Source of the DNA: Candidatus Cloacimonadota bacterium
GTDB taxonomy: Bacteria > Muiribacteriota > UBA6191
Length of the DNA stretch: 64,000 nucleotides
NCBI GenBank assembly: GCA_023954715.1
Contig: JAGSHD010000019.1
Coordinates: 1 to 64,000, forward strand
Direction: 5' to 3'
Below the pieces are notes generated by a model, which searched no databases, was not told the origin of the DNA, and worked only from the letters and a program-made list of their open reading frames with translations. The first letter of the stretch is position 1. Each line of letters opens with the position of its first letter. This document shows, in pieces, positions 45,482-55,600 of this stretch. A program made the translations under genes and the position numbers.

Positions 45482-46765
45482 TTATAATTGTTGTAAAAAG
45501 TCATAATAAGATTTTGCTGTTTTTTCTAAGTCTTGCGATGTATGACAAACTGAAACAAATCCAGCCTCATATTGTGAAGGAGCAATATAAATACCTCTCT
45601 CCATAGTAAAAGCAAAATATTGAGCAAACAAATCAAAATCACAATTATCTACGTGAGACTTTTTGTAAACTTCAGATTCATTAAAAAATAATGTAAACAT
45701 AGATCCAATATGATTAAACTGGTAGTTTTTCCCAAATTTTTGATTGGCTTTTTTTATTTCTTTGGACATTTCTTGCACACTGTTACTTAAGTCTGCATAA
45801 GGTTGTAATTTTTTAATCTTTTGTAAGGTTGTTAAACCTGCAGTCATCGCTAATGGATTACCAGATAGTGTTCCGGCTTGATAAACTGGTCCAAGTGGTG
45901 AAATCTGTTTCATGATTTTTTCTTTGCCACCATAAGCACCAACTGGGAGTCCCCCTCCTATGACTTTTCCAAGTGTAATCAAATCTGGCTCTACACCAAA
46001 AAGTTTCTCTGCACCATCAAAAGAAGCCCTATATCCACTCATAACTTCATCAAAAATCAAAACACTCGCATTTTGATCACACAATTGACGGAGTTTTTTC
46101 AAAAAATCATCTTTAGGAAGCAATAAGCCCATGTTTCCTGGAATTGGCTCGATAATAATTGCAGCTATATTTCCTTTGTTACTATTAAACAAAGCCTCAA
46201 CTGTAGCAATATCATTGTATTCAGCAACTAAAGTATGTTTCACAATATCGGGCAAAACACCTGGGGAGTTTGGCTCACCATGAGTCAAAGCACCCGACCC
46301 AGCCTCAACTAGTAAACAATCACCATGTCCATGATAACAACCATTAAATTTTATAATCTTTTCTTTGCCAGTATAACCTCTTGCTAAACGAATGGCGCTC
46401 ATAGTCGCTTCTGTACCCGAGCTTACCATACGAATCATATCCATTGAGTCATATACAGATATAATTTCATTTGCCAGCTGTAACTCTAATCGGGTAGGTG
46501 CCCCAAAGCTTGTACCAGAATCTAATTGTGATTGAATCGCATTTTTTACATCCTGATCTCCGTGACCTAAAATCATTGGCCCCCAAGATAAAACATAATC
46601 AATATATTCATTATTATCTTCATCCACTATATGACATCCATTGGCACTTTTAATAAACGGAGGGCTGATTTTCATTCCACGAAAGGAACGAACCGGGGAG
46701 TTTACTCCTCCAGGAATACATTTTTGCGACTGGCTAAATAATTTTTCACTTTCTTGTCTAATCAT
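45482..46765 (-). CDS. hemL: HemL, glutamate-1-semialdehyde 2,1-aminomutase
   Basis: 427 residues, standard length. Pyridoxal-phosphate class III aminotransferase features: FSQSQKCIPGGVNSPVR at the start, SSGTEATMSAIRLARG, FDEVMSGYR, and the Schiff-base lysine in LITLGKVIGGGLPVGAYGG. It converts glutamate-1-semialdehyde to 5-aminolevulinate for heme and related tetrapyrroles (C5 pathway) in the cytoplasm. HemA is not in the window. CGGAG lies six bases before the ATG, although the gene overlaps the small upstream membrane protein by eight bases. It heads the operon to birA and the cNMP protein. Confidence 0.97.
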   Translation of the reverse strand: MIRQESEKLFSQSQKCIPGGVNSPVRSFRGMKISPPFIKSANGCHIVDEDNNEYIDYVLSWGPMILGHGDQDVKNAIQSQLDSGTSFGAPTRLELQLANEIISVYDSMDMIRMVSSGTEATMSAIRLARGYTGKEKIIKFNGCYHGHGDCLLVEAGSGALTHGEPNSPGVLPDIVKHTLVAEYNDIATVEALFNSNKGNIAAIIIEPIPGNMGLLLPKDDFLKKLRQLCDQNASVLIFDEVMSGYRASFDGAEKLFGVEPDLITLGKVIGGGLPVGAYGGKEKIMKQISPLGPVYQAGTLSGNPLAMTAGLTTLQKIKKLQPYADLSNSVQEMSKEIKKANQKFGKNYQFNHIGSMFTLFFNESEVYKKSHVDNCDFDLFAQYFAFTMERGIYIAPSQYEAGFVSVCHTSQDLEKTAKSYYDFLQQL

Positions 46766-47030
46766 TTTTTTTCTCCGATTTTAATTCAAGTGGACAGAAA
46801 TACATGGCTATAAAACTAACAATACATAAAGCTCTAAACTGAAACTTAGTTTCTGAGTACTGCCCAACATCTACTTTTGAAACTAGAGCTAGATACTCTA
46901 TATTATTAAAAAAGTAGTTGCCGTAAATACTAATAAATACAATCATTAGCAAAACAATCACAATACATGCAAAATCAAGGTAATTGCCATTTAAGATAAA
47001 TATGCTTAAAGGAAAAATCTTTTTTAACAT
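46758..47030 (-). CDS. Small membrane protein overlapping hemL
   Basis: 90 residues with two hydrophobic helices (FACIVIVLLMIVFISIYGNYFF and FRALCIVSFIAMYF). AGGAG lies four bases before ATG. It overlaps the hemL start by eight bases, suggesting translational coupling. No family recognised. It may be a heme-pathway accessory, as small membrane genes sometimes accompany hem genes, but this is only an inference. Confidence 0.65.
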   Translation of the reverse strand: MLKKIFPLSIFILNGNYLDFACIVIVLLMIVFISIYGNYFFNNIEYLALVSKVDVGQYSETKFQFRALCIVSFIAMYFCPLELKSEKKND

Positions 47031-47400
47031 TACACTCCTAAAAGCTTCTAAGTAATTGATCTTGCTTAAGTCTTGTTTAAAAATCTGCTTATAATTCAGA
47101 ACAAATTTTAATTCTTAAAACACCAGTATTTTCTAATGGATTTTATTCTAAGGATTGTACAGTATTATTGATAAAATGACCAATTTTACCTTCTATATTT
47201 TGTTGAGAAATATTCCACTTAACTTTGAAACCTATCTATACTTTTATACCTATATTCTATTGGTTCGATTTATAACTTCAGAAATTCTTTCAAAATGCCG
47301 ATATATATAGAATATCGTAAACTAACTTGTTTGAATTTGTTTATTTTGGTTTATGTTTGTCTAATTTACTTTCTACTAAATTGAAGGTTTTGGAGATTTT
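47031..47400. other. Divergent intergenic region (370 bp), hem operon and flgE
   Basis: AT-rich region carrying promoters for both directions. A partial sigma-28 -10 (GCCGATAT) lies at 47297-47304. No hairpin or RNA gene stands out. Confidence 0.5.
47297..47304 (+). promoter_or_regulatory. Candidate sigma-28 -10 element before flgE
   Basis: GCCGATAT lies about 95 bases before flgE. It differs from the flagellin -10 at one base, but there is no TAAA at the right distance (nearest TAAC is 20 bases away), so it is weaker. Confidence 0.4.
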
Positions 47401-49596
47401 ATGTCCTTTCTCGAACACATGCGCCTTGGTACTACAGGATTGCGTGGATACCAACAAAAATTAGATGTTATTGGTAACAATATATCAAACTCCGGTACTA
47501 CAGGATTTAAAAAGTCTGGTGTAAGTTTTGCTGAGTCTTGGAATCATGTGACCTCCAATTCTATTGAAACGCAAGGTGCAAGTAGCGTTTTAGGACCAAC
47601 CTCTAAAGGATATGGAATTGGTAAAGCTATTATAGATTTAGACTCTTCTCAAGGACAATATCAAGAAACAGGAAATCCACTAGATTTAGCAATTCAAGGG
47701 GATGGGTTTTTTGTGGTTGAAGATCTTGGACGGCAGTTCTACTCCAGAGATGGAAATCTTCGAGTAAACAAAAATCAAGTCTTAGTACAAGAAAGTACAG
47801 GTTCCTTCATTAAAGGATGGGTTGCTAATTTATCAGCAGACGGCACTTCTACTGTAGATACAGCCGGTGAATCTAGTAAAATGTCTTTTGAATTCATCCA
47901 AAACATAGAGGCTAGACCTACCACTGAAATGAGTTTCCGTTCAAACTTAAATTCTGCAACTATCGGTCGGAAAGTTGAATTAGATCAAAGTACCTATAGT
48001 ATCCGAGATGAATTTAACAACACAGCAAACGTTACCGCCAAATGGACGCAAAAAGATGAAAACACTTGGGAGTTTTCTGTCGTCCAAGATGAAGAAACTA
48101 AATTTACAAGCGAAGTAGATATAAATCGCTTTGGGGATGTAGGTAAATTCACTTTACAATCAGAAGATCAGTTAGAAATAACAAGAGATACAAACGATAA
48201 AATTACCCATATTTCTTGGAACTATAATACACAAGACTTTGATCTAAAACCCGTTGAAAAAACTATGACCATAGAGTTCCCCTCTAATGTTGTATATAAA
48301 GATAATACCTCTAACTTTTCTCATACAGTTCGCAATGCACATCCTAGTGACCCAGACTACTTAAGCTCTGGATCAGGTACCTATCAAGCTGTCTATACAC
48401 AAGGTGATAGGCATGTAGCTTCAAGTGAAGTAGTAGACTCTGCTGGATATCCACATACAATATCTACAATTTTTGAGTTTGTAGATCCTAAAAATAACCA
48501 ATGGGAATACAAAGTAAAACTACCTGAAAATGATCCACTTGTAACAGCATATTTAAAGGATCCCATAAATAATGTAGTCAACCCTGAACTACCCACAGAT
48601 CGAGAGATAGAAGCTGCCAATGATTTCATTTTCGGTACTTCTAGGACAGGTCTGTTTAATTTTAACACTGGTGGATTTATAGATCAATCTACTGCTAGTA
48701 TCCCCAAACTTTTAAGTAGTAAGCCTCAACCAAAAGCAGTTATACTAGGAACTGCAAACATTGAGTCCGTCGATAAGACCTTTATCTCTGAATTATCAAC
48801 GAAATTTCAGCCACAAGGAGCAGACTATAAGTATACTTTACTATTAGATACAAATCATCCCGATATACAAAGTTTAGCTAATGATCCACTCAATGGAATT
48901 GTTGATCCAAGTAACATAAGTGAAGATGAACAAATTGTGTTAAATGATATAATCTTTAAAGGCTCCAACACAGGTACCATTGTATATGATGAATTAGGAG
49001 CTGTTGATTTAGTAAAAAGTACAATTCCAAGAGTCGTAGCAACATTAAGCCAAGGACAACTCGATTCACCATTGCCAGACTCTCTTTTTAACGGAGCTGT
49101 AGATAAGCTGCCTACCGATGAACTTAAAGATGTAGGCACTTTAAATATCAATATGAATACAAATCTCATCTCTGGATTTGGCTCACCTTTTTCTACACAA
49201 GTTGACGCTCAAGATGGATATGTTGCAGGTACCCTAAAGGATGCATCTATAACCTCAAACGGAGATGGAACCATTGTGGGTACATTTTCCAATAATCAAG
49301 AAAGAATATTAGGGCAAATGGCACTGGCAGTTTTTCCTAATGCAGGTGGTTTAAACTCCGTAGGCGGTAATCGTTTTTCACTTGGTGACAACTCTGGTTT
49401 TGATGAAGGATCAATTGGTAAACCGAACTCTTCAACCCATGGACTTATTATATCTAACTACTTAGAGCTATCAAATGTCGATTTAGCCGAAGAATTCACT
49501 CAACTCATTATTGCTCAAAGATCTTATAGCCTGGGATCTAAGATTGTTACTACCGCAGATCAACTACTTCAAACAGGTATTGGCGTAAAACGATAG
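47401..49596 (+). CDS. flgE: FlgE, flagellar hook protein
   Basis: 731 residues versus about 400 in E. coli, so the middle is enlarged. The N-terminal signature is MRLGTTGLRGYQQKLDVIGNNISNSGTTGFKKSGVSFAES (shown here as LDVIGNNISNSGTTGFKKSG). Next is DGFFVVED with the FlgE core (QFYSRDGNLRVNKNQV). The C-terminus (NYLELSNVDLAEEFTQLIIA, then ADQLLQTGIG) is canonical. Secreted through the flagellar export apparatus without a signal peptide. GGAG lies six bases before ATG. It appears alone, followed by a strong terminator. The extra middle material could reflect a larger or decorated hook, matching the oversized flagellin. Confidence 0.95.
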   Translation: MSFLEHMRLGTTGLRGYQQKLDVIGNNISNSGTTGFKKSGVSFAESWNHVTSNSIETQGASSVLGPTSKGYGIGKAIIDLDSSQGQYQETGNPLDLAIQGDGFFVVEDLGRQFYSRDGNLRVNKNQVLVQESTGSFIKGWVANLSADGTSTVDTAGESSKMSFEFIQNIEARPTTEMSFRSNLNSATIGRKVELDQSTYSIRDEFNNTANVTAKWTQKDENTWEFSVVQDEETKFTSEVDINRFGDVGKFTLQSEDQLEITRDTNDKITHISWNYNTQDFDLKPVEKTMTIEFPSNVVYKDNTSNFSHTVRNAHPSDPDYLSSGSGTYQAVYTQGDRHVASSEVVDSAGYPHTISTIFEFVDPKNNQWEYKVKLPENDPLVTAYLKDPINNVVNPELPTDREIEAANDFIFGTSRTGLFNFNTGGFIDQSTASIPKLLSSKPQPKAVILGTANIESVDKTFISELSTKFQPQGADYKYTLLLDTNHPDIQSLANDPLNGIVDPSNISEDEQIVLNDIIFKGSNTGTIVYDELGAVDLVKSTIPRVVATLSQGQLDSPLPDSLFNGAVDKLPTDELKDVGTLNINMNTNLISGFGSPFSTQVDAQDGYVAGTLKDASITSNGDGTIVGTFSNNQERILGQMALAVFPNAGGLNSVGGNRFSLGDNSGFDEGSIGKPNSSTHGLIISNYLELSNVDLAEEFTQLIIAQRSYSLGSKIVTTADQLLQTGIGVKR

Positions 49597-49634
49597 TAAT
49601 CCACTGAGATAATTTACCTCTTTGCCCTACAACA

Positions 49635-49666
49635 AAAAAAGACAAGGTTTTCAACTTGTCTTTTTT
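49635..49666. terminator. Bidirectional terminator
   Basis: A 12-bp perfect stem (AAAAAAGACAAG and CTTGTCTTTTTT, eight-base loop), serving flgE and the convergent TPR gene. Confidence 0.9.
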
Positions 49667-49694
49667 GCTGTAAATCTATGAGGAGATGATTGCT

Positions 49695-50663
49695 TTATAT
49701 AACACTTTCATAAAATCGTAGTTTTTCAGCAGCACTCTCTGAATAAATATCATTCGATTTTAGCTCTATCACTTCTCTCCATATGTCTCTTGAGTTTTTA
49801 ATGTAGCCAAGGTCTTCCCATAAACCAGCTATCTTCATCATAATTTGAGTATCATCCGAATCAAGAGACAGGGCTTTTTCGTAAGAGTCAATAGCATTTT
49901 CTTTTTCATCAACTCTGCCATAAGCACGACCTTGTAATACTAAAGCATCACTATGTGAGGGATCTAAATCAAGAGACTCCTGTAAAAACGATAAGCAATT
50001 TGTATACTCTTGAGCAAAAAATGCTATATGAGCTCGTCGATACAAAAATTGACTACTCAACTCTCCACCGAGTTGTATACCTAACTGATATGACTCAATT
50101 GCATTATGGTATTGTCCCGAATCAAAATAGGCATTACCTAACCGTAATAAGCCCTCTTCGTGGTTAGGACATAAAGTTTGGAGCTTTCGTAACTCATGAA
50201 TTGCACGATCATAATAACCTGATAAGCCGTATTCAAGAGCCAAATCTAATAAAACATCAACGTTTTCAGGTTCATTTTTGACTGCCACTTCTAGATCTGA
50301 TATCTCTTCTACCGGAGCCATCTCTAGCTTTAGACGTGAAACTTCGATCAGAATTTCATCACGTACAGTACTAGACTTTACGAGGCCTAAAGCACTTTGA
50401 AAATAATTTAAAGAGTTTTCTAAATCACCTTCTGACCAATAGTATCTAGCTTTTGACAGATTTTGCTCTGTTAGATTAACTGATATAGTATTTAAAAGGG
50501 AAAGTAGTGATTCTTCTTCGGCGGTTTTAATCTTTTGTAGTTTTTCTAGGGCTACTTCTAGTTCAATTCTAGCCTCTCCTAAAGCCGACTCTTTATAAAG
50601 TCTCTCTCCATTTTGCTTATGATAGTTATACTCTTTACTTAGAAGATATTGTTTCCAACTCAT
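49695..50663 (-). CDS. TPR-repeat protein
   Basis: 322 residues of helical repeats. TPR pattern is visible in EYGLSGYYDRAIHELRKLQ, LGNAYFDSGQYHNAIESYQL, LQGRAYGRVDEKENAIDSYEK and MKIAGLWEDLGYIKNSRDIW. No signal peptide or transmembrane helix. GGGAG lies five bases before the ATG, so the start is secure even though it overlaps the BatE-like gene by 29 bases. This is the last gene of a leftward signalling operon. TPR proteins bind partners, and the partner is unknown. Confidence 0.85.
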   Translation of the reverse strand: MSWKQYLLSKEYNYHKQNGERLYKESALGEARIELEVALEKLQKIKTAEEESLLSLLNTISVNLTEQNLSKARYYWSEGDLENSLNYFQSALGLVKSSTVRDEILIEVSRLKLEMAPVEEISDLEVAVKNEPENVDVLLDLALEYGLSGYYDRAIHELRKLQTLCPNHEEGLLRLGNAYFDSGQYHNAIESYQLGIQLGGELSSQFLYRRAHIAFFAQEYTNCLSFLQESLDLDPSHSDALVLQGRAYGRVDEKENAIDSYEKALSLDSDDTQIMMKIAGLWEDLGYIKNSRDIWREVIELKSNDIYSESAAEKLRFYESVI

Positions 50664-51345
50664 TTAAACTCCCTACAATAGCAATCTCTTGAGCAGGCAC
50701 CCAACCAGAATTATTTAAACGAAACTCAACCAAAACCCAGTCTTTTAAAACTTGTAATATTTTCACTTTGTAACCTGTATGAACAAGACCTAAAACAGCT
50801 GAAGACTTATCTTGACTACTATAAATTTGAGTTTCTTGTGGCAAAATTATACCAGACTGGCTAGACTTAAAAAAGAGTGAGCTATAGGTAAAAAATATTA
50901 TACCAATAAATACAAGGCTAATTATCCACACCCACTTCCCTAATGATGCTCTAAATAAAAAGCCAATACAAAATATTACACTTGAAATCAATAGAATATA
51001 TTCAACTTCAACATCAAACAATGTACTTGAAACAAACAGGTTTATATCCGTATCATCGCTTAACTTATCTGTAAGTAGTTTTAAGTTATATTTTAGATTT
51101 CTGTTAGTAGGAGACAGAACTGCAGCCATCTCATAATTATATCTTGATAAACCATATTCTTGTAATTTGAAATATACATTACCAAGATTGTAATACAATG
51201 AATAACTTGGTGATTTTTCGCACTTTTTATATTCATTTAAAGCATTTTCATACTCACCTTGATAATAAAATTCATTGGCGCTTAAAAATGAATCACAAGA
51301 AAAGTGAATATTTATAAACAAGCACATTAATAATAATACTCTCAT
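50635..51345 (-). CDS. BatE-like TPR/SH3 membrane protein
   Basis: 236 residues. Signal peptide (LLLMCLFINIHFSCDSFLSA), TPR-like segment (about 25-85: YYQGEYENALNEYKKC, YYNLGNVYFKLQEYGLSRYN), two transmembrane helices (about 112-152: YILLISSVIFCIGFLF, VWIISLVFIGIIFFTYSSLFF), and an SH3-type C-terminal domain (SSAVLGLVHTGYKVKILQVL, GWVPAQEI). This order matches BatE of the aerotolerance (Bat) operon, though BatA-D are not next to it. Its start overlaps the CheY-like stop as ATGA and its end overlaps the TPR gene. The domain order suggests a membrane scaffold. Confidence 0.75.
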   Translation of the reverse strand: MRVLLLMCLFINIHFSCDSFLSANEFYYQGEYENALNEYKKCEKSPSYSLYYNLGNVYFKLQEYGLSRYNYEMAAVLSPTNRNLKYNLKLLTDKLSDDTDINLFVSSTLFDVEVEYILLISSVIFCIGFLFRASLGKWVWIISLVFIGIIFFTYSSLFFKSSQSGIILPQETQIYSSQDKSSAVLGLVHTGYKVKILQVLKDWVLVEFRLNNSGWVPAQEIAIVGSLNELETISSK

Positions 51346-51755
51346 CTCAGCCCCCTTAATAGTTCATCGATATCCTCATCACCACCCGCTAAATCAGAAA
51401 AAACTCTATTTGCTATTTCTGTAATATCTTTTCGAGAGATAGGTTTGATCAAAAAGTCCATGATTCCCTTTTCATAGGCTGCATAAGTCGCTTTGGCATC
51501 TGGGTTTCCGGTGATCATCACTACGGGAATATTTGAATGATTTTTATTTAAGTATGTTAAAAATTCTATACCATTTTCTCCAGGCATCTTTAAATCAGTT
51601 AAAACTAACTTAATCACTTTGTCTGATAGAACTGTTTTTGCATTGGCTACACAATTCGCTGTATAAACGCAATACCCTTCTAGTTCAAGAAATGCTTGGA
51701 AGGTATCTAGAATCATTTCTTCATCATCTACAACCAATATTGTTTTATCTTCCAT
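51342..51755 (-). CDS. Single-domain response regulator (CheY-like receiver)
   Basis: 137 residues, a lone receiver domain. Acidic pocket DDEE (about 10-13), phosphorylation site LVLTDLKMPG with Asp at about residue 53, the Thr in VMITGN, and the Lys in FLIKP are all present. No output domain. GGAG lies five bases before ATG. It lies between the PilZ protein and the BatE-like protein and overlaps the latter by four bases (ATGA). It could dock on the flagellar motor or on a partner kinase. No cognate kinase is adjacent. The GAF-kinase at 37386 is an option. Confidence 0.92.
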   Translation of the reverse strand: MEDKTILVVDDEEMILDTFQAFLELEGYCVYTANCVANAKTVLSDKVIKLVLTDLKMPGENGIEFLTYLNKNHSNIPVVMITGNPDAKATYAAYEKGIMDFLIKPISRKDITEIANRVFSDLAGGDEDIDELLRGLR

Positions 51756-51773
51756 TTTATCTCCAAAAATTGT

Positions 51774-52493
51774 TTATTTTTTTCTACTTGCAAGCTGTTT
51801 TCTTTGGCACATAAATATCCAGTTTACAATAACTTCTTCTGTTTTTTTGCTCAAGTTTTTAAAAGAAAATGCCATACCTTGGCATTTCGTCTCCTTGTTT
51901 GAGCCTACTTTTTTAACTACTACAACCTCACATGGAATAATCGTTTGTAGTTGATGCTCCCCTTCATTAATGTATAAAAAGAGGTGAAATGGCTTACCTT
52001 TGAAAATAACTTTTTCATTGGTAATAATGAAACCTCCCCCTCTAGAAACATCTACAAGATAACCAACATATTGTTTATCTTTATCAAAGTAGTTTTGATC
52101 GTTTATTTGATCTGAATAATAAATTTTCAAGCTGGCACTTACCCGAACATCTTGCCTCATTTGTTTTTTAACAAAGTTATCTGGCCAATCCACAACAAGT
52201 ATTGATGGCTTTTTCGAGTCATCGCTTAACTTAATTTGCCTTACTTTTACATAAAATAGTACTTGCTGCCCATTGTTTAATGTTCCAACAACATCTAACT
52301 TATCTTTCTTGTAAACTGCTGGAATGGCTCCTTTGACACGATTCATTGTGAATTCGATAAAATCATCAGTCACAAAATCTACTTTGGAATTGAAAGAAAT
52401 TTCATCTTTACCAACAACTTTAATTTTTAAGACTTCAATTTTGTTATCTAAAAAATCCCAAAATGTTTCTTTTTTCTTTGCGTCTAATGCCAT
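51774..52493 (-). CDS. PilZ-domain protein (c-di-GMP effector type)
   Basis: 239 residues. An N-terminal YcgR-like region (1-105) precedes a PilZ domain (about 108-235). The c-di-GMP-binding RxxxR motif appears as MRQDVRVSA, and the DxSxxG motif as VDVSRGGGFI. It has no membrane helix. In other bacteria such proteins slow flagella or regulate exopolysaccharide on binding c-di-GMP. No GGDEF or EAL gene is in the window. The start has only GGGT upstream. It lies 18 bases before the CheY-like gene on the same strand. Confidence 0.88.
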   Translation of the reverse strand: MALDAKKKETFWDFLDNKIEVLKIKVVGKDEISFNSKVDFVTDDFIEFTMNRVKGAIPAVYKKDKLDVVGTLNNGQQVLFYVKVRQIKLSDDSKKPSILVVDWPDNFVKKQMRQDVRVSASLKIYYSDQINDQNYFDKDKQYVGYLVDVSRGGGFIITNEKVIFKGKPFHLFLYINEGEHQLQTIIPCEVVVVKKVGSNKETKCQGMAFSFKNLSKKTEEVIVNWIFMCQRKQLASRKK

Positions 52494-52665
52494 TTTTTAC
52501 CCAAATTTTTCTACTTATATCCTTTAAAAACAATACATCTAGCAACTTTACCTACAGTAAATCACAGTTATAATTATAGCCTTTTAAATTGAAAACATAA
52601 ACCTTTACAATAGGCCTATTTATTCAAATATTGCATGATTTTTCGATTAATAACCACCAATTAAT

Positions 52666-55600
52666 TTACTCTTCTTCATAGATACCAAGCTTAACAACAG
52701 CTTTAAATCTATCTTCAAAAAAGGAGCAATTAGTAAAAACATCATTTAGGGCATATACAGTGTTACCAATTTGAACTGAAACCCCAGGATAAGCATTATT
52801 TCTAACATATATTTTAGACATACACTTTTTGTTAAACTCTTTTAGTAGTTCATCTTTTTTTGATTCAAAACTATCTTCATCAACTTTTAGCTTCTTTAAA
52901 ATAGCTTTTAGTTGTTTTAATTTCAACATATGCGATTTCTCTAAATTTTTGCCGTTTGCTAGATTTGTAAAACTTTGAATACCTTTGGATATTTTATCCA
53001 TTTTCAGACTATTCATTTTTTGACTTTTATTTATCTCACCTAACTGTTCTCTTAAAATAAAGTGTGAGCCCACGACTATTTTAGTTCCTACTCCAAACTC
53101 AGAGCCAAGATTTAAAACTCTAATACTATCCTGAGCCCTTACTAGACCTCCCAAAATATTGCCTTTCTTATCAAAGACTTTGATTTTTGCGTGACTTGTC
53201 ACATTTGAGTTGATAATAGAGTCTTCAACAAGTACATTCCCCGATGCTTCTACAGTCCCGTTTGATATATATTTACATCGAACATCGCCCTCTGCATAAA
53301 TCGCACCCTTATCTGCTCCAGCAAAACCTCTTTGAACTTTTACAGAGCCACCGGCTTTTAAGGTTGCCCCTTCAACAATACCTTCTACGAGTATGTCTCC
53401 TTCAGCTTCAACGGTAAATCCTGATCCCACATCGCCGCATACATGGACTGATCCAACAAACGAAATATTACCTGTAGAATAATCAACACCATTAGGAACC
53501 ACATATAAAGGAGACACTATGATTTTATTCCCTCGTAAAAAAGGTTGTCCTTCAATCATAGAATAAAACTTTTGGGTAGTCTTATCAAACCTTGCTCCCT
53601 TACCTGGTAAAATTGGCTTTGGTTTGCCGTTTTTACCTTTTAAAACAAAGCCTGTTACACCTTTTCCAGGAATAGCCATGGTAGGTGGAATAATCTCTCC
53701 TAAAAAGTCTCCTTCTCTAACACAATCAATTTTATAAATATTTTTAAAATCTACTTTTCCATCACCTGTTTCGTCCAGTGAAACATCTAAAGAGTTTGAA
53801 AAACTTAAGTCAATATAACCATTTTTACCATGAACGGCTGAATGCCCAGTAGCTATAATTTCACCAAGAATTGGCTCTCGCATTAAGTTTACTTTTTGAA
53901 TCAGTTTTTCTATTAGTTCAAAATCAATATTGTATACAACATTCTTTAATTCTAACTCTTTTTTTACGCTTTCCATAGTATGATGATCATCCTCTAAGGG
54001 ATAACAAACAAGTGCAGCAGATAAAATATTTTGTGCAATAACTACTCTTAAATATGGATCTTTTCTAGGCCGCTCCTCGGGAAATTTACATTCAAATGGA
54101 TTAGCTTCTATAGTTTCAGTAGGATTCAAATTTACATCGCCACTTAAATTATCAAAACCGATGTTAAAATCGTCACTAGATGACTTTGGAGCAGACGAAA
54201 AACCAAATCCAGAGTCCTCACTCTCAGCCTTTGTCTCCTGAGAAGCATTCTGCTGTATTTCTATATTTTTTTGAGCGTTTGCTTCTTCCGAGGCTAATTG
54301 GTTTTGTTCTGTTAATTCTTTTTGAGTTTCTATCTCTTGAATAGAGTTAACCTTAACTTTTGCCATTTTGCCCAAATTGTCTAAATCCAATGGTTCTGAA
54401 CCTTTAACTTCATCCACTTCATTAACTAATTCTTCTAAAAAAGCATTACTTTCTGCTAGAGCTATCTTTTCATTGTGCTCATCTTTAAGTACTTTGACGT
54501 TTAAGCTGGTTTTTTCATTTACTTCTTGTAACTCTACTTGGTCTCCGTCCAAAGTTTTAAAGGCTGATGGACGTACGAACTTTTTTTCTATCGCTTTCTC
54601 ATTTGAAGAGTTTTCTATAACACTATTTGGGTCAACTTCTGGCTCTGTCAAATCACTATCTATAGATTTTATTGGGCTTGGCAAATCTAGTTCTGGTTCA
54701 CCTAATTCAGATAGTCTATTTTTGGTACTTGATGACAGCGATACTAATTCCTCAAGATCAAAAGTCTCATCATCATCTTCTTCAGAGTCTTGAGCCCTAC
54801 TAGGAGGAGCTACTGTAGTTGACACCTCGGTGAGATCTTGTGATGCTGGATCAACATCTTCAGAAACATGGTTTTCTTCGTTTACTGTAGCTACAAGACT
54901 TGTCTCGAGCTCGCGATTCTCCTCGTCAACTGCTTGAGAGGAAGTCAGTTTTGTTAAAGGTCTGCTATTGTCTACAATAGGTTCAGAATCACTTTCAATT
55001 TTTAAAGTTTCCTCTCTTGAAACTAAGCAATTTTCATCAATTTCTTTACTTGGCGTAGATGTTTCTGATGAAGTTATGACTACTTCATTTGAAATGACAT
55101 TTTCAGACGCTACAACTATATTTTCTGAAACAATTTGATCATTTTTTGGTTTAGGATCCTGAGACAACTCATCATTAGTTTTTGGAGTTGACTCTGTTTT
55201 AATTGAAGCTTCCACCCCAGTCAATGGTTTTGTCGAGACCTTTGGAGCCGGTGGAGCATCACTAAACTTATTACGATCAATTGTTGCAAACGTTGGAGGA
55301 GTGTCAACTATCTCTTCTTGATTTACTTGTTTCTTTTCAACAGGAAACGGCTCTTTAAGCTTTTGTAACAGCTCTATTTTTTTATTTAACAAAGTTAAAA
55401 TACCCTGGATCAAATTTGCTGCTACGAATGGTTTTTCAAAACACTGTAACACTTTAGCAGCCGATGCTAGAGGTTGTACACTACTAAACTCAAAGTTAAC
55501 AATCAACAAAAAGATATCAGTATTTGGTCTATATTTTTTAGAAATATTAGCTAAGTCGATTCCAGACTTTACTCCTAAATCATAGTCACTAATCATAAGG

